Positions 8,396 through 16,926 are shown, counted from the stretch's first letter. The stretch is 41,906 nucleotides of DNA from Syntrophaceae bacterium (GCA_013388645.1 JACAEV010000110.1:1-41906); one strand, 5' to 3'. Translations and numbers: made by a program. The notes: generated by a model from the sequence alone, not told the origin.

Positions 8396-10299
8396 TGGGC
8401 TTCCTCCTCCACCGGGTTGATTTGTATGGCTGTTTTGATCACTCCTTTTCTCCCATCCCGGTAGGTGATGGATGCTTCCACACTGTATTCCCTTTCGTTT
8501 CCATAGAGTGCCGTAATCAGATCGCTATAACGACTTTCCACAAAGGTCCTTCTCAACTTTCGGGTCCGTGTCAGTTCCGCTTCATCCGCGTCGAATTCCT
8601 TGTGGAGATTGACAAATTTCCTGATTCGGGTCCACTCTGGAAGAAACTTATTAATCCGCTGGATATCCTTTTTGATCAATCCGATCACTTCTGGTTTCTG
8701 TGAAAGATCGGTGAAGGTCGTGTATGGGATGCGTCTGGCTTCTGCCCATCGGCCAACGTTTTCGAGGTCAATATTAATGATGGCCGTAACATAATCTTTG
8801 TCTTCGCCTCCAACCACCAAGGCATCCTTTATATAAGGACAAAACCTTAGTCGGATTTCAGCAAATTGGGGTGAGAATTTTCGGCCGCTCTTTAACGCCT
8901 TGAGATCCTCCATCCGGTCGATGACGACGAGATGGCGATCCTCGTCGATATGGCCGAAGTCACCGGTATAATACCAGCCGTCTCTGATTTTCTCTTGCGT
9001 GGCTTCAAGATTTTTGTAATACCCAGAAAAGATGTTTTCACCTTTGACCAATATTTCTCCTTCAGGAGAAAGACGGACTTCTACCCCTGGCATCGGAGGT
9101 CCACAGGTTTCGTATTTGATCTCACCATCCAGATGAATGGTGACCAATCCTTGCTCCGACCCCCCGTAGAGTTGCTTGATGTTCACGCCGATGGCTTGAA
9201 AATAATTGAGAATCTCCGGACTGACCGCACTTCCTGCGGTATAGGCACATCGAATTCGAGAAAGCCCTACTCGGTCTCGAAGAGGTCGGAAGAGAAACCA
9301 ATGAGCCATGCGTGAAAGGATTCTCAAAGAAATGCCCGGACTTTTTTTAGATGAACGGAATTCTGCCGCCTGATAACCGATGGGTAGAAAGAGTTGGTAC
9401 AACCACCTTCTGAGCGCGGAAGTATCCGTAATTTTCGCTTGGATCATTCGATTAATGTTCTCCCATAAGCGGGGAGCAAAAAAGAGGATACTCGGTCCGA
9501 TCTCTCGGATATTTTCTTGGACGGTTTCCGGTTCTTCAGGGAAATTGACCTCCATTCCGGAAACTAATTGGCCAGCCACACCCACGGCTTGCTCGGCTAT
9601 CCACCCTGGAGGGATAAACGAGACATAACGATCGCTGTCAGACCAATGATCGACTTTCTGCCATGCCTGAGCAATGGCCACCAATCCACCATGACTGATC
9701 ATGGCTCCTTTGGGCAAACCCGTGGTTCCAGAGGTATAGCAGATGAGGGCGATTTCTTCTCCTTTTCCATTTTCGATGTTTTTCTCAAAAAGTCCGGCAT
9801 GATGCTTTTCATATTCCTGACCTAAACGGATCATCTCGGAAAAACTGATCAGGATTGAATCCTCATAGTTCCACAATCCTTTGGAATCCCAATAAATGAC
9901 TTTTTTTACCAGAGGGAGGTCCTCTTTGATCTGAAGGAGTTTATCGACCTGCTCTTGGTCATGAGCGATGACAAAGGTGGAATCCGAATCTGTCACATAA
10001 AATTTGACCTCGGGGGGCGTACAATCCGTAAAAATGCCTACCATGGTTCCGCCGACGGCCTGAACTCCCAATTCAGCCCAGAAGATTTCAGGTTTATTCT
10101 CTCCGAGGATGGACACCTTGTCTCCCCGACTCATTCCAAGGGAGATGAGGCCGAGCGAAAAATATTTGACTTTCTCGTAATAATCCCTCCAGGTAAAGCA
10201 CTGCCAAATGCCCCGGTCCTTGACCCTCATGGCAATCCTTCGATTCCCATAGGCTTCAGCATTCCTTTTGAGAAGCTTGGGTAAGGTATCTTCATGCAT
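8392..10299 (-). CDS. AMP-dependent acyl-CoA synthetase (long-chain FadD-like)
   Basis: Adenylate-forming ligase that activates a carboxylic acid to acyl-AMP and then acyl-CoA. The P-loop ICYTSGTTGLPKGAM is near residue 190, the aryl/acyl site region YGGSEQG near 390, and the hinge motif WYYTGDFGHIDEDRHL near 450. The C-terminal domain continues RMEDLKALKSGRKFSPQFAEIRL and is longer than in short-chain ligases, which fits the long-chain/bubblegum-like FAA1 subgroup; 635 aa agrees. It lies between livG and livH and overlaps livH by 4 bp, so import and activation are co-expressed. The substrate may be a fatty, branched or aromatic acid; the sequence alone does not decide. No Shine-Dalgarno sequence is seen before the ATG, and the gap to livG is a repeat. 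Confidence 0.92.
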   Translation of the reverse strand: MHEDTLPKLLKRNAEAYGNRRIAMRVKDRGIWQCFTWRDYYEKVKYFSLGLISLGMSRGDKVSILGENKPEIFWAELGVQAVGGTMVGIFTDCTPPEVKFYVTDSDSTFVIAHDQEQVDKLLQIKEDLPLVKKVIYWDSKGLWNYEDSILISFSEMIRLGQEYEKHHAGLFEKNIENGKGEEIALICYTSGTTGLPKGAMISHGGLVAIAQAWQKVDHWSDSDRYVSFIPPGWIAEQAVGVAGQLVSGMEVNFPEEPETVQENIREIGPSILFFAPRLWENINRMIQAKITDTSALRRWLYQLFLPIGYQAAEFRSSKKSPGISLRILSRMAHWFLFRPLRDRVGLSRIRCAYTAGSAVSPEILNYFQAIGVNIKQLYGGSEQGLVTIHLDGEIKYETCGPPMPGVEVRLSPEGEILVKGENIFSGYYKNLEATQEKIRDGWYYTGDFGHIDEDRHLVVIDRMEDLKALKSGRKFSPQFAEIRLRFCPYIKDALVVGGEDKDYVTAIINIDLENVGRWAEARRIPYTTFTDLSQKPEVIGLIKKDIQRINKFLPEWTRIRKFVNLHKEFDADEAELTRTRKLRRTFVESRYSDLITALYGNEREYSVEASITYRDGRKGVIKTAIQINPVEEEAQ

Positions 10300-10307
10300 A
10301 GAAAACT

Positions 10308-10387
10308 CAATGCAAAATGCAAAATGAAAATTGAAAAATTTAAAATTTAATGGCTAAATTTTCAATTGCACTTTGCAATTTTCAATG
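10308..10387. repeat. AT-rich inverted repeat of CAAAATG/TGCAAT words
   Basis: Left arm 10308-10342 (CAATGCAAAATGCAAAATGAA and TTGAAAAATTT words) is nearly the reverse complement of right arm 10356-10387 (AAATTTTCAATTGCACTTTG and CAATTTTCAATG words). It spans the ligase/livG gap and just covers the livG stop codon. Confidence 0.7.
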
Positions 10388-11134
10388 ATTACTTTCAGTT
10401 CCTTCTTCTTCTCCCAGATAGGCACGGATCACTAACGGGTTTTGTCTGATTTCATCTGGTTCTCCTTCGGCAATTTTCTTTCCGAAGTCGAGAACCACCA
10501 GCCTCTCTGCGATATCCATGACCACTTCCATATCATGTTCGACTAAGACAATGGGGATCTGCTTGAGTTCATGGATGTCAATGATAAATCGAGCCATATC
10601 TTCTTTCTCTTCGAGGTTCATACCCGCCATGGGTTCGTCAAGCAGAAGCAGTTTGGGCTCGAGGGCGAGGGCTCTTCCTAACTCCACCCGTTTTCGCACA
10701 CCATACGGGAGAAGCCCCACGACCTTTTTTCGGTATGGTTCCATTTCAAGGAGGTCGATGATGTCCTCGACCACTTCTCGATGCCGGATCTCCTCACGAC
10801 GGGCAGGGCCAAAATAGAGGGCACCCGCTAAGGCGCCGCGTTTCAAATGGAGATGTCTGGCAGCCATCAGGTTGTCTAAAACGGAGAGCCCTGTGAAGAG
10901 TTCAATATTTTGGAAGGTTCGTCCAATGCCCATCCTAGCGATCAGGTGTGGGGGGAGATGATGGAGGTTCTGTCCTTCGAAGATCATCCCTCCCTTTTGA
11001 GGACGATAAAATCCATTGATGCAATTCAGGATGCTGGTTTTCCCCGCCCCATTAGGGCCGATGATGGCGAGCATCTCGCCCTCTTTCACATCAAAACTGA
11101 TGCCTGAAAGAGCAGCGACTCCTCCAAAATTCAA
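10382..11134 (-). CDS. livG: ABC transporter ATP-binding protein LivG; N-terminal start uncertain
   Basis: Second ATPase of the transporter. Walker A is GPNGAGKT, then the LivG-type RTFQNIELF Q-loop, the variant signature LPYGVRKRVELGRAL, Walker B LLLLDEPMAGM and the switch VLVEHDMEVVM. The coordinate given starts at the first TTG, but the homology clearly continues upstream in frame (KLTIHDIWLNFGGVAAL is the family's first strand). No ATG, GTG or TTG lies further up before a stop at about 11213. An ATT at 11165-11167 has AAAAGGA seven bases ahead and would give 261 aa with a normal N terminus. It is the first gene of the liv operon. Confidence 0.9.
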   Translation of the reverse strand: MNFGGVAALSGISFDVKEGEMLAIIGPNGAGKTSILNCINGFYRPQKGGMIFEGQNLHHLPPHLIARMGIGRTFQNIELFTGLSVLDNLMAARHLHLKRGALAGALYFGPARREEIRHREVVEDIIDLLEMEPYRKKVVGLLPYGVRKRVELGRALALEPKLLLLDEPMAGMNLEEKEDMARFIIDIHELKQIPIVLVEHDMEVVMDIAERLVVLDFGKKIAEGEPDEIRQNPLVIRAYLGEEEGTESNH

Positions 11135-11206
11135 CCAGATGTCATGGATCGTTAATTTTATCGAAATTTTTTTATCCTTTTGAAAAGGAGGGAAGTAAAC
11201 GCCTTC

Positions 11207-11236
11207 ATCCTATCCAATCAAACCCAGTCCTGTCAA
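11207..11236 (-). promoter_or_regulatory. Probable promoter of the liv operon
   Basis: On the minus strand a perfect -35 TTGACA (11231-11236) is followed after 18 bp by TAGGAT (11207-11212). Transcription would begin near 11200, about 33 nt before the ATT candidate start of livG. Confidence 0.5.
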
Positions 11237-11259
11237 TAGAAAAAATTGACAGTTTGGGT
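11222..11259. promoter_or_regulatory. Palindrome carrying divergent -35 boxes (possible operator)
   Basis: CTGTCAAT (11230-11237) and ATTGACAG (11245-11252) form a perfect 8-bp inverted repeat with a 7-bp spacer. It is extended by ACCCA/TGGGT on the outside. Each arm supplies an outward TTGACA: one toward livG, one toward tRNA-Arg. A dimeric repressor on this site would block both. Confidence 0.6.
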
Positions 11260-11275
11260 GAAATTGTGATAGATA
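11246..11275 (+). promoter_or_regulatory. Probable promoter of tRNA-Arg
   Basis: TTGACA (11246-11251), an 18-bp spacer and TAGATA (11270-11275). The same -35/-10 pair is found before tRNA-fMet (TTGACA-N17-TAGATA), which supports the call. Confidence 0.55.
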
Positions 11276-11301
11276 AATTTTCATATAAGGATCAAACGAT
11301 G

Positions 11302-11345
11302 GATGGAATATTGGAAGGAGGGTTCTAAAATTCCGTTATTCCATC
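11302..11345. repeat. Short inverted repeat GATGGAATA/TATTCCATC
   Basis: GATGGAATATTGGAA (11302-11316) pairs with TTCCGTTATTCCATC (11331-11345) with two mismatches. It lies in the leader of the tRNA-Arg transcript, 13 nt before the mature 5' end, and uses the same words as the 7422-7510 repeat. Confidence 0.6.
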
Positions 11346-11357
11346 AGGGTTCTTTTC

Positions 11358-11434
11358 GGGCGATTAGCTCAGTTGGATAGAGCGTTGGTCTCCGGAACCA
11401 AAGGCCGTGGGTTCAACTCCCGCATCGCCCACCA
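11358..11434 (+). tRNA. tRNA-Arg (anticodon CCG)
   Basis: Full cloverleaf of 77 nt. The acceptor GGGCGAT pairs with ATCGCCC, followed by discriminator A and an encoded CCA. The D arm is GCTCAGTTGGATAGAGC; the anticodon stem is TTGGT/ACCAA with loop CTCCGGA, giving anticodon CCG, which reads CGG. The T arm contains GTTCAACTC. Confidence 0.97.
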
Positions 11435-11461
11435 TGTTTAAGATCGAGGGATGGATCAGCG

Positions 11462-11893
11462 ATGAAAAAATGGATGAGTCCTTTACTGGTAATCTTTCTA
11501 ATTTCTTTTTTCACTGTGGGAATGGCTTTGAGTTCTTTCTCTTTTTTGAAAAAAGGGGGATCGAGAGAGAGCCTCATCTCAGAATGCCGGATCATACTCA
11601 TCCAGGATGAGGAAAAGAAAGAAACAGATCCTCATATGCTCTTGGTTTGGAAAGAAATACAGAAGAAGCTGGATGAGTGGTTAAAATCGATCAATGAAAG
11701 GATCGAAAGTGAAGACGTCACCCGATTGGAGGTCCGATTTTTAGAGGTTTTAAGAAACATTTTGGAGTGGATTAAAGAGAAGGTGGATGCGAAGGTGGAT
11801 GCAGGCGAAAAGACGAAACCAGAAAGGAAAAAAGGAAGAGGGCTATTTCGAGAGACGCATCAGAAAAATCAGCCATTGACCCCATTGGGATGA
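11462..11893 (+). CDS. Small membrane-anchored or secreted protein, unknown function
   Basis: A 143-aa protein. Residues 1-26 (MKKWMSPLLVIFLISFFTVG...) form one hydrophobic segment, either an uncleaved anchor or a signal peptide. The remainder is highly charged and helical, with a likely coiled coil at about residues 60-115 (VWKEIQKKLDEWLKSINERI, then FLEVLRNILEWIKEKVDAKV). The tail is basic. I do not recognise a family. Its last codons overlap the start of the alpha/beta hydrolase gene (ATGA), so the pair is coupled. It lies 27 bp after the tRNA gene and may share its transcript. Confidence 0.7.
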   Translation: MKKWMSPLLVIFLISFFTVGMALSSFSFLKKGGSRESLISECRIILIQDEEKKETDPHMLLVWKEIQKKLDEWLKSINERIESEDVTRLEVRFLEVLRNILEWIKEKVDAKVDAGEKTKPERKKGRGLFRETHQKNQPLTPLG

Positions 11894-12522
11894 AAGAAGA
11901 AAGGGTATTCATTCCATCGAAGGAGATCAGATTAGAGGGCCTCTTGAGCATTCAAGAGGCCTCTGCGTTTAAGGGGGGTGTCCTCCTCTGCCATCCTCAT
12001 CCGCAGTATGGCGGAGATATGAATCATCCAGTGATCACAGTGGCGGCGGAGACAGCTTTTGAAGAAGGGTTCACCACCCTTCGTTTTAATTTCAGAGGTG
12101 TGGGGCAAAGTGGGGGGTCTTACGGAGAGGGCGTGGGAGAGAGAGAGGATGTTAAGGCTGCAACGCATTATCTCTCTTCAAGAATCCGGAACGCCATCGC
12201 TCCTCTGGTTTTGGTAGGTTACTCTTTTGGGGCATGGGTGGGCTTTCCCATTGCCATCGAAGATGAAAAATTTAAAGGGATGATAGCGGTAGCCCCACCT
12301 TTGGAGATTTATGATTTTTCATTCTTAAAAGGTTGTAAAAAGAAAAAGCTTTTCCTTGCGGGGGATCGTGATTTCTTCTGCCCTCCCTCTCGTTTGGAGG
12401 CATGGTATGAAAGCCTTGAAGAACCAAAATCTTTAGCCACCATTCCAGGCGCCGATCACTTTTTCCTTTTTCATACTCGATATCTCACTCAACCGTTGAA
12501 AGGGTTCTTAAGAGAGTTCTGA
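11890..12522 (+). CDS. Alpha/beta hydrolase (COG2945-like)
   Basis: Predicted serine hydrolase of the small, lidless alpha/beta group. An oxyanion region is seen at LLCHPHPQYGGDMNHPV, and FNFRGVGQSGGSYGEG is the hallmark segment of this subfamily. The nucleophile elbow GYSFGA puts the catalytic Ser at about residue 117. An acid residue near GDRDFFCP and the catalytic His in GADHFFLF complete the triad. 210 aa is the usual size. The substrate is not known for most members (carboxyl esters or peptides). It overlaps the upstream small membrane protein gene by 4 bp and converges on the Kdo-kinase-like gene with 2 bp between stops. Confidence 0.88.
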   Translation: MKEERVFIPSKEIRLEGLLSIQEASAFKGGVLLCHPHPQYGGDMNHPVITVAAETAFEEGFTTLRFNFRGVGQSGGSYGEGVGEREDVKAATHYLSSRIRNAIAPLVLVGYSFGAWVGFPIAIEDEKFKGMIAVAPPLEIYDFSFLKGCKKKKLFLAGDRDFFCPPSRLEAWYESLEEPKSLATIPGADHFFLFHTRYLTQPLKGFLREF

Positions 12523-12524
12523 AC

Positions 12525-13397
12525 TTAACACTCTTCACCACGAACTATTTTTTCAATCCCCCAGCTCAGTCGATAAAATATGAGACGGATTGAATAAGTA
12601 CGCAATACCCTTTCCATGGCTTTTCGTATCTTTTGGTCGTCTCCGGCATAAGCTAAAAAGAAACGCCAGCGGTCTGTATGCGTAATCGGCAACCCTTGGC
12701 GCTTCCACTTTTCAACGGAACGGTTGAGGCGAAGAAGATTCCTCAATCTTTCTGAATTAGAAAGTGCTGATTTCCGGTAGGAGCGATCAAAATCAATGAG
12801 AAGAGTTTGATCCCCTGCTATCAGGATGTTTTTTAATTGGAGATCCCCATGAAAGAACCCAGCTTGATGAAATTGATGAATAAGGCCTCCTATCGAGCGA
12901 ATGGTTTTTCGCTTCTGGAGGAGATTTTCTTGGGAGGGTTTTGGTCCGAGGTCACAAAGGTATTGAGTTAAATCCTTGGCATATGGGACTTCTAAGGAAA
13001 GAAAATAGGCTTGGTAAACAGGTCGAAAAATTCGATGATGGATGGCTCCAACGGAGGGGATGGTAGAAATTCCACAGGATCGGATCTCCTCTGTTAAGGC
13101 AAGTTCCCGGAAAGATCGGGATCCGAAAAGATAGAAACTACCCGTGATGGCCCGCAGTAGTCCTCCATGGGAATATTGGCGAAGAATCATTCTTTTTTTA
13201 CCCTCAAGGGAGATGGAAGGATGAGGCATTCGACCTTTAAACGTGTGAGCGGTTGGACGGTTTTTTTGAAGAAAAGTTTTAATATCCTCAATCCCCTGCT
13301 TGAGAAGAAGGTTTTTATACTCTTGCTTCAGCAGGAGAGAGACGTTTCCTTTTTCAGTGAGGGAAAAGGAAGGGGGGATTTGGATGTTTTTAAACAT
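12525..13397 (-). CDS. Lipopolysaccharide kinase, KdkA/WaaP-type
   Basis: Cytoplasmic-side kinase of the Kdo/WaaP family that phosphorylates Kdo or heptose in the LPS inner core. The protein-kinase-like catalytic loop is HGDLQLKNIL (about residues 190-200), and IDFDRS is the DFG-equivalent. The segment FLSLEVPYAKDLTQYL fits the hinge. The N-terminal glycine-rich area around GGLLRAITGSFYLFGSRSFRE is typical of KdkA. 290 aa is slightly longer than E. coli-type WaaP and KdkA. No Shine-Dalgarno sequence precedes the ATG, and a promoter places the mRNA start about 2 nt upstream, so it may be leaderless. It stands alone, outside an LPS operon. Confidence 0.85.
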   Translation of the reverse strand: MFKNIQIPPSFSLTEKGNVSLLLKQEYKNLLLKQGIEDIKTFLQKNRPTAHTFKGRMPHPSISLEGKKRMILRQYSHGGLLRAITGSFYLFGSRSFRELALTEEIRSCGISTIPSVGAIHHRIFRPVYQAYFLSLEVPYAKDLTQYLCDLGPKPSQENLLQKRKTIRSIGGLIHQFHQAGFFHGDLQLKNILIAGDQTLLIDFDRSYRKSALSNSERLRNLLRLNRSVEKWKRQGLPITHTDRWRFFLAYAGDDQKIRKAMERVLRTYSIRLIFYRLSWGIEKIVRGEEC

Positions 13398-13405
13398 TTT
13401 CGATT

Positions 13406-13434
13406 AAAGTAATGGAAACATTCCCAATTGTCAA
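13406..13434 (-). promoter_or_regulatory. Promoter of the Kdo-kinase-like gene
   Basis: Perfect TTGACA (13429-13434), 17-bp spacer, then a weaker -10 TACTTT (13406-13411) on the minus strand. The start codon begins only 8 nt after the -10 box. Confidence 0.5.
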
Positions 13435-13557
13435 CTCACTTGATGGGTTGAAGATAAATATCAGAGGAGAGCAAAGCAAATGGAAGCTTCATTTGACAAG
13501 GGAGATGGGTTTATTATATTTTTAAACGTCCTTATTTCGATGAGATGGGAGAGAATT

Positions 13558-15003
13558 GTGGAATACGAACCTGTGATCGGTTTAGAAGTTCATGCTCAAC
13601 TGGAGACCAAGTCAAAAATATTCTGTGGGTGTTCTACTGCCTTTGGCGAAGAACCCAATAGCCAGACCTGTCCTGTCTGCACTGGGCAACCCGGCTCTCT
13701 TCCGGTGGTTAACCGTAAGGCGGTGGAGTTTGCCATTAAATTGGGATTGGCTACCTCCTGTCGAATTGCTCCTTATAGTCTTTTTGCAAGAAAGAATTAT
13801 TTTTATCCTGATCTTCCCAAGGGATATCAGATTTCAATGTATGAATATCCGTTAGCCGAGCATGGTTTTATTGAAATTATCGCTTCGGGGCAGAAGAAGC
13901 GAATTCAGATTATCCGAATCCATATGGAAGAGGATGCAGGAAAACTAAAACACGGTGAAACCCCTGAAACAGAGGCATTCAGTTATGTTGATTTCAATCG
14001 TACCGGTGTCCCTCTGGTTGAAATTGTAAGTGGACCGGATATTCGATCCCCAGAGGAAGCAGGGGCTTATTTGAGGAAACTCCGGGCCATCCTTCAATAC
14101 CTCGAAATCTGCACAGGAGATATGGAAAAAGGGACCTTCCGGTGTGATGCGAATGTCTCTGTCCGTCCAAAGGGACAGAAACAATTTGGGACCAGAACGG
14201 AGTTGAAGAATATGAACTCTTTCCGACATGTTGAAAAGGCATTGGAGTATGAGATCAAGCGTCAGGTGGCGGTGCTGGAGGAGGGAGGAGAAGTCATTCA
14301 GGAGACCCGACTTTGGGATGTGAATCAGGGGATGACCGTTTCGATGAGGGGGAAAGAGGAGGCCCACGATTATCGTTATTTTCCCGATCCGGATTTAGTC
14401 CCTTTAAGGATCGGAGAGGAATGGATTGAGAAACTCCGTCAACATCTTCCTGAACTTCCAGATCAAAAAAAGGAGCGATTGATTGGGCAGTATCAGATTC
14501 CTGAATATGACGCAGAAATCCTCACCGCCACGAAAGCCATGGCCAACTATTTTGAAGAATGCGTCCATTTATTTCCGGAGCCCAAATCCGTCAGTAATTG
14601 GATGATGGGGGATCTCCTTCGGGAACTGAAGCGAGACGAGAGAGAGATCGATCAATGTCCTGTGAGCCCGAAGCACTTGGCAGAGATGCTTTCCATGGTG
14701 AAAGAAGGGACGATCAGTGGTAAAATTGCCAAAGAAGTCTTTGGAGAGATTTATCGAACCGGAAAATTTCCAGCAGAAATTGTGAAAGAAAAAGGTTGGG
14801 TCCAAATCCTCGACGAAGGGGAGATCGGGAAAGCCATCGAAAAAGCAATGGAGGCTCATCCCAAGCAGGTGGAGGACGTTCGAAAAGGGAAAGAGAAGGT
14901 GTTTGGATTTTTGGTGGGAGAGGTGATGAAACAGACCCAAGGAAAGGCAAATCCCAAATTAGTCAATGAATTGCTCCGCAAGAGACTCAAAGGTGAGGGT
15001 TAG
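13558..15003 (+). CDS. gatB: Aspartyl/glutamyl-tRNA(Asn/Gln) amidotransferase subunit B
   Basis: Subunit B of GatCAB, which binds the misacylated tRNA and phosphorylates its side chain before amidation. Family signatures include [12 protein letters not shown], the zinc cysteines CGCS...[14 protein letters not shown], the [21 protein letters not shown] block, and [20 protein letters not shown]. The C-terminal GatB/YqeY domain ends [13 protein letters not shown]. The GTG at 13558 is chosen: GGGAGAG precedes it and it yields [11 protein letters not shown], matching the usual N terminus. An upstream ATG at 13480 also has AGGAGAG but would add 26 unrelated residues. gatA and gatC are not beside it. 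Confidence 0.96.
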   Translation: MEYEPVIGLEVHAQLETKSKIFCGCSTAFGEEPNSQTCPVCTGQPGSLPVVNRKAVEFAIKLGLATSCRIAPYSLFARKNYFYPDLPKGYQISMYEYPLAEHGFIEIIASGQKKRIQIIRIHMEEDAGKLKHGETPETEAFSYVDFNRTGVPLVEIVSGPDIRSPEEAGAYLRKLRAILQYLEICTGDMEKGTFRCDANVSVRPKGQKQFGTRTELKNMNSFRHVEKALEYEIKRQVAVLEEGGEVIQETRLWDVNQGMTVSMRGKEEAHDYRYFPDPDLVPLRIGEEWIEKLRQHLPELPDQKKERLIGQYQIPEYDAEILTATKAMANYFEECVHLFPEPKSVSNWMMGDLLRELKRDEREIDQCPVSPKHLAEMLSMVKEGTISGKIAKEVFGEIYRTGKFPAEIVKEKGWVQILDEGEIGKAIEKAMEAHPKQVEDVRKGKEKVFGFLVGEVMKQTQGKANPKLVNELLRKRLKGEG

Positions 15004-15070
15004 ATTGAGGGGGAACCTAAAAAGTTTTTACCTAGACCCAAACCTTAACCTCAACCTGAGATAAAGGTCT

Positions 15071-16126
15071 ATGAAATTTAAACCCATTGAATGGAAGAAT
15101 GATTGTGTAAGGATCCTTGACCAGAGGAAACTTCCTCATGAGGTCAGCTATCTCGAGTGCCGAGATGCCTCTTCAGTGGCAAAAGCGATCAAAACCATGG
15201 CTATTCGCGGAGCGCCTGCTATTGGTGTGGCGGCAGCAATGGGGATCGCTTTGGCCGGTGAAAGGATTCGAACATATCGTCCAGAAATATTTCGGAGGGA
15301 GATGGAAAAAGTCTGTAATCAGATGGCCAAAACTCGGCCAACCGCAGTGAACCTCTTCTGGGCGACCAACAGAATGAAGAGAATATTGAACGAATCCGTT
15401 CTCGATGTGAAAAAGAAGAAAGATCAATTGAAAAAGGAGGCCCTCAACATCTATCGAGAGGATATTGACATCAATCAAAAGATAGGAGAGATGGGCAGGG
15501 TTCTCGTTCAGGAAGGGGTAGGGGTTCTCACCCACTGCAATGCAGGGGCTCTGGCAACAGCTGGTTACGGAACTGCCCTGGGCGTGCTTTATGCAGCCTG
15601 GGCAGAGGGGAAAAGATTTCAGATCTATGTGGACGAGACAAGACCCCAGCTTCAAGGGGCGAGACTCACCACCTGGGAATTATTGCAAGAGGGATTACCC
15701 GTGACCGTCATCACGGATAATATGGCAGGATGGCTCATGAAAAAAGGGAAAATTCATCTCGTCTTAGTAGGAGCGGATCGAATTGCACTCAACGGAGATA
15801 CTGCCAATAAGATTGGAACTTATAGTCTGGCCATCCTCTCAAAATACCACCATGTTCCTTTTTATGTGGTTGCCCCGATCTCCACCTTTGATCTGACCTT
15901 AACATCCGGAGCGGATATTCCTATCGAGGAAAGGGAGATCAAAGAGGTGACCTGTTTCCAAGGAATCCCAACCACTCCAAAAGGAGTGGGGGCATTAAAT
16001 CCTGCCTTCGACGTAACGCCTCATCCCCTGATTCGTGGATTCGTCACAGAAAAAGGAATTGTCCAGAAGCCTTTCAATAAGAATTTAAAAAAATTGTTTT
16101 CGACTCCGAACTTCCGAGAGGCCTGA
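15071..16126 (+). CDS. mtnA: S-methyl-5-thioribose-1-phosphate isomerase
   Basis: Isomerises methylthioribose-1-phosphate to methylthioribulose-1-phosphate in methionine salvage (eIF-2B alpha-like family). Diagnostic blocks are AIRGAPAIGVAAAMG near residue 45, the catalytic cysteine segment LTHCNAGALATAGYGTALGV near residue 155, VDETRPQLQGARLTTWEL, and the catalytic Asp region VGADRIALNGDTANKIGTY near residue 235. 351 aa is normal. An AAAGG site precedes the ATG. The stop overlaps the start of the SAM-hydrolase gene as TGATG, so the two are co-translated. No mtnP or other salvage gene is present in the window. Confidence 0.96.
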   Translation: MKFKPIEWKNDCVRILDQRKLPHEVSYLECRDASSVAKAIKTMAIRGAPAIGVAAAMGIALAGERIRTYRPEIFRREMEKVCNQMAKTRPTAVNLFWATNRMKRILNESVLDVKKKKDQLKKEALNIYREDIDINQKIGEMGRVLVQEGVGVLTHCNAGALATAGYGTALGVLYAAWAEGKRFQIYVDETRPQLQGARLTTWELLQEGLPVTVITDNMAGWLMKKGKIHLVLVGADRIALNGDTANKIGTYSLAILSKYHHVPFYVVAPISTFDLTLTSGADIPIEEREIKEVTCFQGIPTTPKGVGALNPAFDVTPHPLIRGFVTEKGIVQKPFNKNLKKLFSTPNFREA

Positions 16127-16926
16127 TGAGGAATTCCGTCATTACTTTACTCACCGATTTCGGGACCAAAGACCATTACGTGGCCTCCATGAAGGGGGTG
16201 ATCTTGAGTATGAATCCCCGATGTACCCTCATCGACATTACCCACCAAGTCAGTCCCCAGAATATAAAAGAGGGGGCCTTCCTTTTGGCTCTTAGCTATT
16301 CTTACTTCCCCAAAGGGACAATTCATCTCTGTGTGATAGATCCTGGGGTAGGGGGGGCCCGAAAGCCCATTCTTCTTGTGACCCAAAATTATTTTTTTGT
16401 GGGTCCTGACAATGGCCTCTTCAGTTTGGTTGCACAGAGGGAGAAAGTGAAGCAGGTGATCGTCCTCACCCAGTCGAAATATTTCCTTTCTAAGCTCAGC
16501 CAGACGTTTCACGGAAGAGATCTCTTTGCCCCAGTGGCAGCCCATCTTTCATTGGGTATCCCACCCAGTGCATTCGGATATCCAACCCATTCATGGGTAA
16601 AGGTCCTCTTTGGAAAACCTGTTATTCGAGACCAAAAATTATTAGGGGAATTTCTCCATATCGATAGCTTTGGTAATCTGATCAGCAATATTGATGAAAG
16701 ACTATTTTCAACGTTTACAAAAGGTCACCCTGTTACCATTCAGGTGGGAAAGAAGAAGCTACACACACTGCGAAAAGGATACTGGGAAGGAAAGCCCGGC
16801 GAGCCAATCGGGCTTTTTGGTAGCACCGGCTTCTTAGAAATATCCATCAGAGAGGGAAATGCTCACAAGACATTAAACCTAAGAAGAGGGGACCCGATCA
16901 TTGTGTCACGAATCAGTCAATCGTGA
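16126..16926 (+). CDS. SAM hydroxide adenosyltransferase (DUF62/COG1912)
   Basis: Member of the DUF62 family related to fluorinase. Family members studied biochemically hydrolyse S-adenosyl-L-methionine to adenosine and methionine. Motifs are VITLLTDFGTKDHYVASMKG at the N terminus, IDITHQVSPQNIKEGAFLL, VIDPGVGGARKP and FVGPDNGLFS in the N-terminal domain. A C-terminal beta domain contains the conserved IDSFGNLISNI segment. 266 aa is typical. It overlaps mtnA, and an aminotransferase gene follows after 58 bp, so three sulfur/SAM-related genes may form one unit. A link between SAM cleavage and methylthio recycling is inference from this order. Confidence 0.93.
   Translation: MRNSVITLLTDFGTKDHYVASMKGVILSMNPRCTLIDITHQVSPQNIKEGAFLLALSYSYFPKGTIHLCVIDPGVGGARKPILLVTQNYFFVGPDNGLFSLVAQREKVKQVIVLTQSKYFLSKLSQTFHGRDLFAPVAAHLSLGIPPSAFGYPTHSWVKVLFGKPVIRDQKLLGEFLHIDSFGNLISNIDERLFSTFTKGHPVTIQVGKKKLHTLRKGYWEGKPGEPIGLFGSTGFLEISIREGNAHKTLNLRRGDPIIVSRISQS

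Noticed and set aside
11166-11208. Programmed -1 frameshift as the main explanation for livG
   Set aside because: The upstream ATG overlaps the predicted -10 box and lacks a spaced ribosome binding site; a non-ATG start or an indel is simpler. Kept as an alternative within the finding.
11407-11610. Frame beginning inside the tRNA-Arg CCA end
   Set aside because: It would start within the mature tRNA and overlaps the better-supported gene at 11462 in another frame.
13480-13557. Longer gatB start at 13480
   Set aside because: It has a ribosome binding site, but the 26 extra residues do not resemble GatB, whose usual N terminus is reached exactly from GTG 13558.
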